Below, piece after piece: positions 1 through 8,114 of a stretch of DNA of 64,000 nucleotides. The position numbers and the translations under genes were made by a program. The DNA lies in the NCBI GenBank assembly GCA_034432555.1, contig DAOUBW010000048.1:310001-374000 (forward strand), read 5' to 3'. The stretch comes from CP2-2F sp034432555 (GTDB taxonomy: Bacteria; Chloroflexota; Anaerolineae; Aggregatilineales; UBA2796). The notes under the pieces were generated by a model. That model searched no databases, had not been told where the DNA came from, and saw nothing but the letters and a program-made list of their open reading frames with translations. Each line of letters opens with the position of its first letter. The stretch's first letter is position 1.

Positions 1-36
1 GATGAAATCACTGTGACTGTTTCGTTCAACCCTTAG
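1..36 (+). CDS. 3' end of an unidentified gene (partial)
   Basis: Frame 1 is open from the first base and stops with TAG at 34-36, giving eleven residues (DEITVTVSFNP). The alternating hydrophobic pattern looks like a final beta strand, and a terminator-like hairpin follows at 111-142, as expected behind a gene end. Too little is present to assign a product, and chance openness of so short a frame cannot be excluded. Confidence 0.35.
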   Translation, partial: DEITVTVSFNP

Positions 37-110
37 GCTTGTGATGAAATTGTCCGCTCTCCTTTCTTTGCTTGCAGGCTGAGGGAGCGACCGCAACATT
101 TACCTCACTC

Positions 111-142
111 AAAGTCCCGCTCCACACGCAGGGCGGGACTTT
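111..142. terminator. GC-rich intergenic hairpin with GGGCGGGA core
   Basis: Perfect 10-bp inverted repeat, AAAGTCCCGC at 111-120 and GCGGGACTTT at 133-142, with a 12-nt loop. The outer A/T pairs give a T-run on either strand, as in bidirectional intrinsic terminators. It lies between the partial gene at the window edge and the TspO-like gene. Its core recurs at 16860 and 54593. Confidence 0.6.
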
Positions 143-188
143 GAACACCTTTACTGCCCTTTCCGCACAGGTGTACCACAGCAATCTA

Positions 189-197
189 TGCTACAAT
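189..197 (+). promoter_or_regulatory. Extended -10 promoter element
   Basis: TGCTACAAT is an extended -10 (TGn followed by TACAAT at 192-197), 30 bp before the ATG of the TspO-like gene. No convincing -35 lies 16-18 bp upstream, which suits an extended -10 promoter. Near-identical motifs precede several other genes here. Confidence 0.5.
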
Positions 198-227
198 CGT
201 ACTATGTTGTATTGAAAGGCGTGCATT

Positions 228-1010
228 ATGAAAACAACAGCCTTTAGCCTGCGGCATATCGCCGTGATTGTGGCGTTCCTCGCCACCTTGCTTATGAACT
301 TCCTCTCGCAGGGCGCGGCAGCCTTCAACCTAACGCTTTTTCCGCGCACAGTGGCAGAGCTAGGCGAGCGCTACCCGATCTACTTCTTGCCTGCGGGCTA
401 TGTGTTTGCCATTTGGGGCGTTATTTATATCGGCATTGGCGCATTTGTGGTCTACCACAGCACAAGCGGGCGCTTCAATCCGCGCATGGTGCAGGTTGGC
501 TGGCTGTTCGTGCTGAGCTGCCTTGCGAACATGGTGTGGTTGGTGCTGTTCCTGAACGAACAGTTTGCCCTTAGCACGCTTGCCATGTTGGTTTTGCTAG
601 GATCGCTGCTTAGGATATATCTCATTCAGGAGATTGGCAGCCAGCAGGTTTCCGCACAGATGCGCTGGGCAGCACACATTCCCTTCAGCATCTATCTGGG
701 CTGGATCACAGTGGCAACCGTTGCTAATATCGCCTACACGCTCTTTGACAGCGGCTGGACAGGCTTTGGCATCGGTGGTGAGCTGTGGGCAGCGATCATG
801 GTGGCGGTGGCGGTGCTGATTACAGTGCTGATGGTTGTGCGGCGGCGTGATGTTGCCTATGCGCTGGTGGTGATTTGGGCGCTGATCGGCATCGTGGTGC
901 GCTACCCAGACGTGGCAACGGTCGCACTGGCAGCAGGGCTTGCCGCGGCTGGGATTGGCGTGGTGGTTGCCCTACAAATCTTTGGTGGACGGCGTGTAGC
1001 GGCGATCTAA
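228..1010 (+). CDS. TspO/MBR-related tryptophan-rich membrane protein
   Basis: A 260-residue integral membrane protein with about seven to eight hydrophobic helices. Residues 55-77 hold the family hallmark PAGYVFAIWGVIYIG, matching the proline/aromatic-rich first loop and helix of TspO/MBR proteins. Classical bacterial TspO is about 160 residues with five helices. This belongs to the longer variants with extra C-terminal helices, so porphyrin or tetrapyrrole binding, as known for TspO, is only an inference. The ATG is preceded by an AAGG Shine-Dalgarno and an extended -10. It stands alone, closed by a hairpin at 1019-1047. Confidence 0.75.
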   Translation: MKTTAFSLRHIAVIVAFLATLLMNFLSQGAAAFNLTLFPRTVAELGERYPIYFLPAGYVFAIWGVIYIGIGAFVVYHSTSGRFNPRMVQVGWLFVLSCLANMVWLVLFLNEQFALSTLAMLVLLGSLLRIYLIQEIGSQQVSAQMRWAAHIPFSIYLGWITVATVANIAYTLFDSGWTGFGIGGELWAAIMVAVAVLITVLMVVRRRDVAYALVVIWALIGIVVRYPDVATVALAAGLAAAGIGVVVALQIFGGRRVAAI

Positions 1011-1018
1011 AACACAAC

Positions 1019-1047
1019 GCGCAGCAGTCTAATTTAGATTGCTGCGC
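1019..1047. terminator. Bidirectional terminator hairpin
   Basis: Near-perfect inverted repeat: GCGCAGCAGTCTAA at 1019-1032 pairs with the segment ending at 1047, with one G-U and a 1-nt to 3-nt loop. It separates the TspO-like gene from the oppositely oriented tRNA-Asp gene and could end transcripts from both sides. Confidence 0.7.
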
Positions 1048-1056
1048 GCTGCTGTT

Positions 1057-1129
1057 CGGGCCCGACGGGTCTCGAACCCGCGATCTCCGGCTTGACAGGC
1101 CGGCGTGTTAACCACTACACCACGAGCCC
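1057..1129 (-). tRNA. tRNA-Asp (anticodon GTC)
   Basis: The minus strand folds into a 73-nt cloverleaf. The acceptor stem GGGCTCG/CGGGCCC has one T-G pair and G73 as discriminator. The anticodon arm is CCGGC-CTGTCAA-GCCGG with GTC at positions 34-36. The T arm carries GGTTCGAGACC. CCA is not encoded. Anticodon and discriminator G73 both fit aspartate. Confidence 0.97.
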
Positions 1130-1152
1130 TTGTTGCTTGAGCAACGCCGATA

Positions 1153-1181
1153 ACTATAGCCGAAAGTTGTGTGGCGTGCAA
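1153..1181 (-). promoter_or_regulatory. Promoter of tRNA-Asp
   Basis: On the minus strand TTGCAC (1176-1181) and TATAGT (1153-1158) are separated by exactly 17 bp, placing the start just upstream of the tRNA 5' end. A small GTTGC/GCAAC hairpin lies in the leader. Confidence 0.65.
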
Positions 1182-1281
1182 GGGTCAACTTCGGAAAGGT
1201 GTAGGAATTGTGTGGTGATAGCATTCCTACAGTGATTTCCCGTTGTCTCTCCTCAGAGAGGGTTAACTTCCCACACCCTAG

Positions 1282-1310
1282 TTGCCCACTTTGCTAAGCA
1301 GTGCTAGACT
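1282..1310 (+). promoter_or_regulatory. Promoter of LysM lipoprotein gene
   Basis: TTGCCC (1282-1287), a 17-bp spacer and TAGACT (1305-1310), the latter preceded by TGC to form an extended -10. The predicted transcript starts about 75 nt before the gene and contains the hairpin at 1328-1361. Confidence 0.55.
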
Positions 1311-1327
1311 TAAAGCGGCTGTGATAC

Positions 1328-1361
1328 GCTCGGCACGCTTCGAAAGTGCGCCGTGCCGAGC
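1328..1361 (+). other. Strong hairpin in 5' leader of LysM gene
   Basis: GCTCGGCACG at 1328-1337 and CGTGCCGAGC at 1352-1361 form a perfect 10-bp stem, with further partial pairing inside the loop. It lies between the promoter at 1282 and the AGGAGG ribosome site at 1381. There is no T-run after it, so it is more likely an mRNA-stabilising or regulatory leader structure than a terminator. Confidence 0.5.
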
Positions 1362-1391
1362 ATGACTAGCGCACGCGCACAGGAGGCACTT

Positions 1392-2522
1392 ATGCGGCAA
1401 CATGCGTTCCAATACGTGGGATTCGCCGCCTTGTTGGCATTGCTTTCGCTTACCCTGAGCGGCTGTTTTCAGCCCATCGGGACTGCACTGCAACCGACGG
1501 CGGTTAGCAATATTTCTAATCCTGTTTTCGTCCCGACTGAGGAGACGGTAGTTGCAATCGTGCCAACAGAAACCGTTGAGCCGCCGCCTGCCACCTCTGA
1601 GTTGTTCCCGCCGACGGCAACCCTGCCACAACAACCAACCTTTACGTTGACGCCTAGCGAAACACCCGTCCCAACTGATGTGTTTTTCGTAGCGACCTTC
1701 ACACCGTCGCCCACTGAAACACCCACACCTACAGCAACCTTTACCGATACGCCTTCCGCCACACCAACGGAAACGCCTACCGAACTGCCAACGCTCTTTA
1801 TTCCAACCCTGGAGCCTGCCACACCGACGGAAACACCCTTTAGCCTGCCGTTGGTGCTGACGGAAACGCCCACACCCACGCCTTCGGCAACGCTCTTTAT
1901 CCCAACCGCGCAGCCAGAGCCCACCCAAGTGGCGCAAGTCTTCCCGACCAGCGAAATGCAGGCAACCCTAGATGCACAGGCAACTGAGATTATCGGCATT
2001 GTGACGGCAACCGCGGCTGCCAACGCTACTGCAACCAGTGCAGCGCTTGGCACGGGCTTGCCGCCGCCCTCAGGCTTTGAGACACCTATCGTCCCCGTCA
2101 CGGCAATTCCGCCCTTTGGCACGCCTATCGCAGGCGCAGGCGATGGTGCAGGTGGGGTGCTGGATGACCGCTGCTATTATACCGTGGTGCCGGGCGACCG
2201 CCTGATCCGCATTGCGCTGCGCTTCGGTACGACGATCCGTGCGTTGGCACGTGCCAACGGCATTGTGAACGTGGACTTGCTGAGTATTGGTCAGCGCTTG
2301 CTCATCCCGAACTGCGCGATTGAGTTTGCACCGCCACCGCCAGCCATCCCGCCCACTGAAATGCCTGTGGTAGGCGGCTTGCGTGAATATGTTGTGCAGA
2401 AGGGTGACAACCTGTTCCGCCTCTCGCTGCGCTTTGGCACGACGGTCAACCGCCTTGCCGAGATCAACCGCATTCGGAATGTAAACTTGATCTACACCGG
2501 GCAGCGCCTATACATTCCGTGA
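1392..2522 (+). CDS. LysM-domain lipoprotein with Pro/Thr-rich stalk
   Basis: A 376-residue exported lipoprotein. The start at 1392 is chosen because a perfect AGGAGG sits 5 nt upstream; an in-frame ATG at 1353 has no such site. Residues 1-24 are a signal peptide ending in the lipobox LSGC (Cys25). Residues 40-190 are a Pro/Thr/Glu-rich low-complexity stalk. Two LysM repeats occupy about 261-306 and 331-376, each beginning YTVVPGD or YVVQKGD and ending GQRLLIP or GQRLYIP. LysM domains bind N-acetylglucosamine polymers such as peptidoglycan, so a wall-associated surface protein is likely. No catalytic domain is present. Confidence 0.85.
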   Translation: MRQHAFQYVGFAALLALLSLTLSGCFQPIGTALQPTAVSNISNPVFVPTEETVVAIVPTETVEPPPATSELFPPTATLPQQPTFTLTPSETPVPTDVFFVATFTPSPTETPTPTATFTDTPSATPTETPTELPTLFIPTLEPATPTETPFSLPLVLTETPTPTPSATLFIPTAQPEPTQVAQVFPTSEMQATLDAQATEIIGIVTATAAANATATSAALGTGLPPPSGFETPIVPVTAIPPFGTPIAGAGDGAGGVLDDRCYYTVVPGDRLIRIALRFGTTIRALARANGIVNVDLLSIGQRLLIPNCAIEFAPPPPAIPPTEMPVVGGLREYVVQKGDNLFRLSLRFGTTVNRLAEINRIRNVNLIYTGQRLYIP

Positions 2523-2559
2523 TTCGGCAGGGCGCTTGTGCGCTACCTCACAGCACCTT

Positions 2560-2604
2560 CACACGGCGGCTTGCCGAATGAGCCGCCGTGTGCAACGCAT
2601 TTTT
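2560..2604 (+). terminator. Intrinsic terminator after LysM gene
   Basis: A perfect 12-bp stem, CACACGGCGGCT at 2560-2571 with AGCCGCCGTGTG at 2581-2592 and a 9-nt loop. A short T-run follows at 2600-2604. Confidence 0.75.
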
Positions 2605-2631
2605 GACTTACGAGAACGAAATGCCGATAAC
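2603..2631 (+). promoter_or_regulatory. Promoter of nudix-TPR gene pair
   Basis: TTGACT (2603-2608), a 17-bp spacer and GATAAC (2626-2631), directly after the terminator and about 30 bp before the Nudix start. Confidence 0.45.
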
Positions 2632-2659
2632 ACGCCTGCACGGAGCATGAAGAACAGCG

Positions 2660-3217
2660 ATGAGCCAAATCGACGAGCCAAACGCCAGCCTGACCGAAGG
2701 ACAGCTTCACAGCCAACTCATCTATGATGGGAAAGTCGTCCACCTTTATGTAGACACGGTGATGCTGCCCAACGGCAGCACCACACGCCGCGAAATTGTG
2801 CGGCACGGCGGCGCGGTTGCCATTGTGCCGATTGACTCGGCAGGGCGTGTGGTGTTGGTGCGCCAATATCGCTACGCGGCAGGGCGTGCGCTGCTTGAAA
2901 TCCCTGCCGGCACATTGGAAGTTGGCGAGTCGCCCGATGTATGCGCCGTGCGCGAGTTACAAGAAGAAATCGGCTTCCGTCCCGGCAAACTTCAAAAGAT
3001 CGGCGGCGTCTTTGTGGCGCCGGGCTACACCACTGAATATATCCACCTATATCTTGCTACTGATCTGGTCGCCTCTCGCCTTGATGCTGATGATGACGAG
3101 TTTTTGGAAGTGCTGCCCCTGCCCCTGACCGATATTCTGGCACGCATCAAAAGCGGCGAAATTGCCGATGCCAAGACTATCAGCGCCGTTTTGCTTGCCC
3201 AGGAGTATTTGAAGTGA
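2660..3217 (+). CDS. Nudix hydrolase, ADP-ribose pyrophosphatase type
   Basis: A 185-residue cytosolic hydrolase. The Nudix box is complete: Gly84, Glu90, Arg98-Glu99, Glu102-Glu103 and Gly105 in GTLEVGE...RELQEEIGF. The N-terminal strand region with RREIVRHGGAVAIV and VRQYRYAAG is typical of the ADP-ribose pyrophosphatase branch, which splits ADP-ribose into AMP and ribose 5-phosphate. The box Glu residues bind Mg2+. Its stop overlaps the start of the next gene by 4 bp (GTGA), so the two are translationally coupled. Confidence 0.9.
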   Translation: MSQIDEPNASLTEGQLHSQLIYDGKVVHLYVDTVMLPNGSTTRREIVRHGGAVAIVPIDSAGRVVLVRQYRYAAGRALLEIPAGTLEVGESPDVCAVRELQEEIGFRPGKLQKIGGVFVAPGYTTEYIHLYLATDLVASRLDADDDEFLEVLPLPLTDILARIKSGEIADAKTISAVLLAQEYLK

Positions 3218-4137
3218 CCGCACGCCCATTCGCCGCGCTTTTGATCGCCTTGCTGCTGGTGACAGGCTGCCAGCAAGCGGCTGAGGCACCTGCTACTAAC
3301 ACGCCCGATCCTGCGCTGAGTGTGAGCGCGACCCAAGCCGATCTGCCCGAAGATGCTGCCGATCAGGATGCGATCTTCACCACAGTGCCAGAGAGCGCTG
3401 CCGATTTTCTAGCACGTGGCATCGCACACAGCCGGCGCGGCAGGCGCGCTGAGGCACTTGCCGATTTCACAACCGCCATTGAGCGCGATCCAGCGCTTGC
3501 CAATGCCTACTTTCAGCGTGGCGTGCTGAACTTTGAGCAGAACAGCGCCCTTGCCCTTACCGATTTCAATACCGCCGTTTCGTTGGATGCTAACAATGCA
3601 GAATATGTGCATTGGCGCGGACGTGCTTACTCTTGGCTGGATAACATTGAGGCTGCCCTTGCGGACTATTCCCGCGCTATCGAACTGGCGCCGGATGTGG
3701 CAGATTATTACTTCTGGCGTGGTGCTGCCTACGCTTTTAAGCAGGAGCAAGCGCCGGCTATTGCGGACTACACACAGGCAATCCGCCTGAATCCCAACAG
3801 CCCTGATTACTACCATTGGCGTGGCATGGCATACGCCGCCAGCGATGAGCTAGACCGTGCGATTGCTGATCACACCCGCGCCATCGAGCTATCCGACAAT
3901 GTGGCAGAATACTTCTTTGGGCGCGCGCGTGCTTATCACCTGAAGGGCTTGTTGGATATTGCCCTTGCCGATTATTCGCGTGCTATTGAGATCAACGCCG
4001 AACGTGCCGATTACTTCTACTTTCGTGGGATGTTGTTTAAGGATGGCGGCAACCCTGAAGCAGCCCGTGAAGATTTTCAGCGCGCCGCCGACTTAGGTAG
4101 TGAGGCAGCGCGCAGCGAATTGGCAAATTTGCCCTAA
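3214..4137 (+). CDS. TPR-repeat lipoprotein
   Basis: A 307-residue protein starting with GTG inside the Nudix stop. Residues 1-18 form a signal peptide with the lipobox VTGC (Cys19), so it is probably anchored to the outer face of the membrane. After a short linker, residues 65-300 contain about six to seven consecutive 34-residue TPR units, with recurrent ALADYSRAIEL and YFWRGAAY-like helices. TPR arrays serve as protein-binding scaffolds; no enzymatic domain is seen and the partner is unknown. It converges on the PIG-L gene with only 8 bp between stops and no terminator. Confidence 0.85.
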   Translation: MTARPFAALLIALLLVTGCQQAAEAPATNTPDPALSVSATQADLPEDAADQDAIFTTVPESAADFLARGIAHSRRGRRAEALADFTTAIERDPALANAYFQRGVLNFEQNSALALTDFNTAVSLDANNAEYVHWRGRAYSWLDNIEAALADYSRAIELAPDVADYYFWRGAAYAFKQEQAPAIADYTQAIRLNPNSPDYYHWRGMAYAASDELDRAIADHTRAIELSDNVAEYFFGRARAYHLKGLLDIALADYSRAIEINAERADYFYFRGMLFKDGGNPEAAREDFQRAADLGSEAARSELANLP

Positions 4138-4145
4138 AGGGTAAG

Positions 4146-4991
4146 CTACAAGCCCGCGAAAAGATCGTCTTCTGGTGCGCCCTCTGGCAGCGGCACGCCC
4201 GCCACAAGCGCGAAGCGCTCCACGCTGCGGAAGGCATTCCACATTTCAGCGGGCAGGGCGTTCAATGCCGTGTTCGGGAACATCTGCGTGCGGTGTTCTT
4301 CCAGCGAACGCCGCTTCAGATCAAGGTACTCCGACACATAGATCGTGTGTGTAATACGTTCGTCTGCCAAGCCCATCTGTTCAACATCCACGCCGGGAAA
4401 CGGCGACGGAATGTTATTCTGTGCCAAGAACTCGGCAAACTGCCTGATCACGCTGCGCCCAAATGAAGCGTAATAGAGCCGTGACGGTGCAAAAGCTGCA
4501 CCCTCTCGCGGATATTGCTCTGGGTCGGCAGCGGCGTGAAATGCCTCCGTTGCCCAGCGGCAGATCGCCAAATGGTCAGGATGCCCATAGCCGCCACTTT
4601 CGTCAAAGGTGATGATCAGGGTTGGCTTGAAGGCACGCATAACGCGCACAATGCGCCCCACTGCCTCTTGCGGATCAGCGTTCACAAAGGCGCGTGGGTC
4701 GGTGTTTTCGTCAGTGCCTGCCATGCCCGAATCGCGGTAATCAAGGAAGAACACATCCTGAACGCCGATCACGTCGGCGGCGCGGCGCATCTCTCGCTCA
4801 CGGACTGCGCCGAGTGTCTCTGGTGTGGCAAGCGCAGGGTCCGCAATCTGCCCAACTTCGCCGCGTGTAGCGCACAGAATGCCTACCCGAATGTTCTGCT
4901 CAACGCAGCGGCGCAAAAAGCCCGTTATGCCTTGCTCATCATCCGGGTGTGCATAACACGCCAAAACTGCCCAATCAGCGCGCTCAGTCAT
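4146..4991 (-). CDS. PIG-L/LmbE family deacetylase
   Basis: A 281-residue predicted zinc-dependent N-acetylglucosaminyl deacetylase-like enzyme. The N-terminal AHPDDE motif gives His15, Asp17 and Asp18; the second zinc site is GHPDH with His137 and His140. In known family members such as MshB, BshB and PIG-L, these residues hold Zn2+ and cleave an N-acetyl group from a sugar conjugate. The true substrate is unknown. Its start overlaps the end of the upstream phosphoribosyltransferase by 8 bp, so the two genes form an operon. A second, divergent PIG-L gene lies at 8115-8897. Confidence 0.9.
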   Translation of the reverse strand: MTERADWAVLACYAHPDDEQGITGFLRRCVEQNIRVGILCATRGEVGQIADPALATPETLGAVREREMRRAADVIGVQDVFFLDYRDSGMAGTDENTDPRAFVNADPQEAVGRIVRVMRAFKPTLIITFDESGGYGHPDHLAICRWATEAFHAAADPEQYPREGAAFAPSRLYYASFGRSVIRQFAEFLAQNNIPSPFPGVDVEQMGLADERITHTIYVSEYLDLKRRSLEEHRTQMFPNTALNALPAEMWNAFRSVERFALVAGVPLPEGAPEDDLFAGL

Positions 4992-5556
4992 GCTTGCTAT
5001 TCTCGCTCAGAAAGACGGGCAGATGCCCAAGCGCGATCACATCTGTCCATTTGGCACGGTCGCCTTCGGTGAAGATGGCAGCCTGTGCCACAATGCGCCC
5101 GCCGGCTTTCTCCACAATCAGGCGGATGCCCTGCAAGGTGCTGCCCGTGCTGATCACGTCATCAATCACGGCAACTTGCCGCCCATTCAAAAACCGCATG
5201 TCTTTTTCATCTAGGTAGAGCTTTTGCGGTGCGCCCGTCGTAATCGAGAGCGTTTCCGACTCAAGGGCGTTGCCCATATACGGTTTGTATGCCTTCCGCA
5301 GCACTACATACGGCAAATCCATAAGGGCAGAAAGCTCATAAATCAGGGGGATGCTTTTCGCCTCAGCCGTCACCAACACTTCCGGATTGCGGTCTGCCAG
5401 TTTGAGGGCAAGTTCGCGGGCGGCGTGCTTGACCAACTCTACATCGCCTAAAATGTTCACAATGGCAATCCGCACGCCGGATGCCACTTCAAATAAGGGC
5501 AGATCGCGGGAAAGCCCTGCCACTTGCACACTGTATACTTCACGAGATTCGGTCAT
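4984..5556 (-). CDS. Purine-type phosphoribosyltransferase
   Basis: A 190-residue type I phosphoribosyltransferase. The PRPP-binding loop VAVIDDVISTGST spans residues 128-140, with the two acidic residues and the Thr-Gly-Ser-Thr phosphate loop intact. The upstream VTAEAKSIPLIYELS and YVVLRKAYKPYM segments resemble adenine and xanthine phosphoribosyltransferases, which turn a free base plus PRPP into the nucleotide. Adenine is the most likely base, but specificity cannot be read from the sequence. It is the first gene of a two-gene minus-strand operon with the PIG-L deacetylase; a TATACT -10 candidate lies at 5617-5622. Confidence 0.85.
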   Translation of the reverse strand: MTESREVYSVQVAGLSRDLPLFEVASGVRIAIVNILGDVELVKHAARELALKLADRNPEVLVTAEAKSIPLIYELSALMDLPYVVLRKAYKPYMGNALESETLSITTGAPQKLYLDEKDMRFLNGRQVAVIDDVISTGSTLQGIRLIVEKAGGRIVAQAAIFTEGDRAKWTDVIALGHLPVFLSENSKHD

Positions 5557-5759
5557 GGGTCACTCTCTTTGTGCTAAGCAAAAAACACATTCATCAATGC
5601 GCCACAAGGTGTTGAGAGTATAACGCACCTGCCCATAATACACAGGCGGCACGCCCAGCCAGAAGAACTTCTCACTTCTTTGAATAGCTAACAGACAAAC
5701 TGACCAAAATCGGCTATGCTTATAGCAAGAGTTGATTGGCACACAAGGCATAGAAACGC

Positions 5760-6143
5760 ATGGCAAAAATTTTGGTGGTGGAAGATTCGCCCGACACAAG
5801 GCAGATGATGACCGATTTGCTCGAAAATCTCGGTCACAGCGTCTCTGAAGCGCGGGATGGCTTAGAAGGCGTGCGCGTCGCGCTCTCCGAACGTCCCGAT
5901 CTGATCCTGCTTGACTTGATGATGCCGACTGCCTCTGGCGACTCAGCGCTCAGTTTCATGCGCGGCACGCCCGGTCTGACCGATATTCCGATTATGGTGG
6001 TCTCGGCGCACCCCGATGTTGAGCAGATTGCGACGCGGCTCGGCGCGAATGGCTGGCTTGCCAAGCCAATCATGTTTGATGAACTGCGCCGCCGCATCAA
6101 CGAGATGCTGGCTCAGTCTTCGGCAAGTTCCAGCAGCGCCTGA
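5760..6143 (+). CDS. CheY-like response regulator receiver protein
   Basis: A 127-residue stand-alone receiver domain with no output domain. The acidic pocket is Glu8-Asp9, the phosphoacceptor is Asp52 in LLDLMMP, the switch residue is Ser82, and the conserved Lys is Lys102 in AKP. It should relay phosphate from a histidine kinase through protein contacts; no kinase is adjacent. Its last 31 bp overlap the convergent biotin carrier gene. The C-terminal SSASSSSA tail is probably disordered. Confidence 0.92.
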   Translation: MAKILVVEDSPDTRQMMTDLLENLGHSVSEARDGLEGVRVALSERPDLILLDLMMPTASGDSALSFMRGTPGLTDIPIMVVSAHPDVEQIATRLGANGWLAKPIMFDELRRRINEMLAQSSASSSSA

Positions 6144-6601
6144 CCGCGCTGCACCACCTCGCCCGCGCTGCACAACAGGCGCACCACACGCCCATCGTGC
6201 GGCGCGGCAACCCGCATTTCCATCTTCATCGCCTCTAGCAGCACTAAAGGCTGCCCACGTTTCACTGTGTCACCTTCCGAAACCAGAACGCGCACCACCT
6301 GACCATGCATAGTCGCGTTCAGGTTGGCAGCGCCACCCGCCGCCGCTGACCGCCGCGTGTTCGGCTTGGCAACATTCAGTGTAAAAGTCTGACTATTCAA
6401 GGCAACATGAAAGGTATCGCCATCGCGTGCCACATGCGCCGTCAACACCTGATCGCCGATCCGAAAGGCGAGTTCGCCACCCGCAGCACGCACTAAGTCT
6501 ACCAGATAGAGACGGTCGCCAATTCGCAGGCGGAAACTTTCTCCATCGCGTTCGGCACGCACGCTGTGTTGTGTTTTGGCATGTTCAAAGCGGAACTCCA
6601 T
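6113..6601 (-). CDS. Biotin carboxyl carrier protein of acyl-CoA carboxylase
   Basis: A 162-residue protein whose C-terminal 70 residues form a biotinyl/lipoyl domain with the biotinylation motif EAMKM (Lys126). The N-terminal half is an unassigned beta-rich segment, similar to the region ahead of the biotin domain in actinobacterial and chloroflexal acyl-CoA carboxylase alpha chains. The gene starts 4 bp after the biotin carboxylase stop, so together they form a split alpha subunit. No carboxyltransferase lies in the window; acetyl- or propionyl-CoA is the likely acceptor family. Confidence 0.9.
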   Translation of the reverse strand: MEFRFEHAKTQHSVRAERDGESFRLRIGDRLYLVDLVRAAGGELAFRIGDQVLTAHVARDGDTFHVALNSQTFTLNVAKPNTRRSAAAGGAANLNATMHGQVVRVLVSEGDTVKRGQPLVLLEAMKMEMRVAAPHDGRVVRLLCSAGEVVQRGQALLELAED

Positions 6602-6605
6602 CGCC

Positions 6606-8111
6606 TCACGCTCCTACACGGAAATTATCAGGATATGCCCATGGGCTGAACGGATCAGAGGCAGCAGGTGCCGCGCCAATAGCAGGCGCACCGCTCTGCA
6701 AAAGGGCGCTGAGCGCCGCCGCAATCAGGGCAGAGTCGGGCAGTGGCGCGAAGGGCGGCTGCCACTCGGCAACCACACGCTCGATAAGGTGTGTGGTGGT
6801 GTTGCCGATCACAAACTCAGGCTGTGCCAGCACATCCCGCAGGAAGGCGATATTAGTCGTCACACCGAGAATGGTATAGGCGGACAAGGCAGCCTCAAGG
6901 CGGCGAATTGCTTCATCGCGTGTACGGGCATGTGCAATTAGCTTGGCGATCATCGGATCGTAATGAATGCTGATGGTATCGCCTGTCCGCACGCCGCTAT
7001 CAACACGAATGTGTGGCGCATTCGGCGGCTGCACACACAGCAAATCACCAGTGGAAGGCAGGAAGTTTGCGGCAGGGTCTTCAGCGTAGATGCGGCACTC
7101 AATGGCGTGTCCGCGTTGGTAGAGGTCGCTTTGGCGGAAAGGCAGCGGTTCGCCTGCGGCGATGCGTAACTGCATTTGCACAAGATCAACATCGGTCACT
7201 GCCTCAGTCACCGGATGTTCGACCTGCAAGCGGGTATTCATCTCTAAGAAGAAGAATTCACCCGTCTGCGCGTCGAGGATAAACTCGACGGTGCCAGCGT
7301 TGGTGTAATCAACGCTCTGCGCGGCGCGCAAGGCAGCCGCACACATGGCAGCGCGCAGCTCAGGGCGCGTATGCAGATAAGGTGACGGCGATTCTTCGAT
7401 GATCTTCTGGTGGCGGCGCTGAATTGAACACTCACGCTCAAAGAGATGCACCCTATTGCCGTGCGAATCTGCCAACACTTGTATCTCAATGTGGCGTGCC
7501 GACTCAATGTAGCGCTCCAAGAACAGGCGATTATCAGCGAACGCCTTGCCTGCCTCACGCGCCGATGCCTCCAGCGCTGCCGCCAAATCCGCCGCAGCGC
7601 GCACCACACGCATTCCCTTGCCGCCACCGCCAGCAGCAGCCTTCACCAACAGCGGATAGCCAAGTTGATCGGCTGCCTGCTGAAAATCGGCGATCAGCCC
7701 GTCGCCCGCATAGCTTGGCAGCGTTGGCACACCGGCGGCACGCACCCGCGCTAACGCCTCTGTTTTTAAGCCCATCGCACGGATTGCCTCAGGCGCAGGT
7801 CCGATGAAGATTAAGCCTGCTTCGCGCACCATCTCAGCAAAGGCGGCGTTTTCGGCAAGGAAGCCAAAGGCGGGATGCACAGCCTGACAAGCGGTGCGGC
7901 GGGCTGCCTCGACAATGCGCTCAGCGCGCAAATAGGAGTCGTTAGGCGGCGCAGTGCCGATCAGCACGGCATGATCAGCAAGCTGGACAGCCAACGAGTC
8001 GGCATCCACCTCTGAGTAGACCACCACTGCTTCGATGCCCATCTCACGGCAAGCACGGATGATCCGCACGGCAATCTCGCCACGGTTGGCGATCAGGATG
8101 CGCTTGAACAT
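6606..8111 (-). CDS. accC: Acyl-CoA carboxylase biotin carboxylase subunit
   Basis: A 501-residue ATP-grasp enzyme that carboxylates biotin using ATP and bicarbonate. Residues 1-115 are the biotin carboxylase N-domain (KRILIANRGEIAVRI). The glycine-rich ATP loop GGGGKGM is at 161-167 in the ATP-grasp domain, and EMNTRLQVEHPVTE is the catalytic strand. A C-terminal extension of about 50 residues beyond the usual 450-residue enzyme is present and unassigned. It follows the PIG-L gene by 3 bp and precedes the biotin carrier by 4 bp, in one minus-strand operon. Confidence 0.95.
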   Translation of the reverse strand: MFKRILIANRGEIAVRIIRACREMGIEAVVVYSEVDADSLAVQLADHAVLIGTAPPNDSYLRAERIVEAARRTACQAVHPAFGFLAENAAFAEMVREAGLIFIGPAPEAIRAMGLKTEALARVRAAGVPTLPSYAGDGLIADFQQAADQLGYPLLVKAAAGGGGKGMRVVRAAADLAAALEASAREAGKAFADNRLFLERYIESARHIEIQVLADSHGNRVHLFERECSIQRRHQKIIEESPSPYLHTRPELRAAMCAAALRAAQSVDYTNAGTVEFILDAQTGEFFFLEMNTRLQVEHPVTEAVTDVDLVQMQLRIAAGEPLPFRQSDLYQRGHAIECRIYAEDPAANFLPSTGDLLCVQPPNAPHIRVDSGVRTGDTISIHYDPMIAKLIAHARTRDEAIRRLEAALSAYTILGVTTNIAFLRDVLAQPEFVIGNTTTHLIERVVAEWQPPFAPLPDSALIAAALSALLQSGAPAIGAAPAASDPFSPWAYPDNFRVGA

Positions 8112-8114
8112 CGC

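Noticed and set aside
1469..2122. 217-residue minus-strand reading frame rich in Val and Gly
   Set aside because: Mirror of the Pro/Thr repeats of the LysM lipoprotein; no start signal, no family, and its composition follows from the opposite strand.
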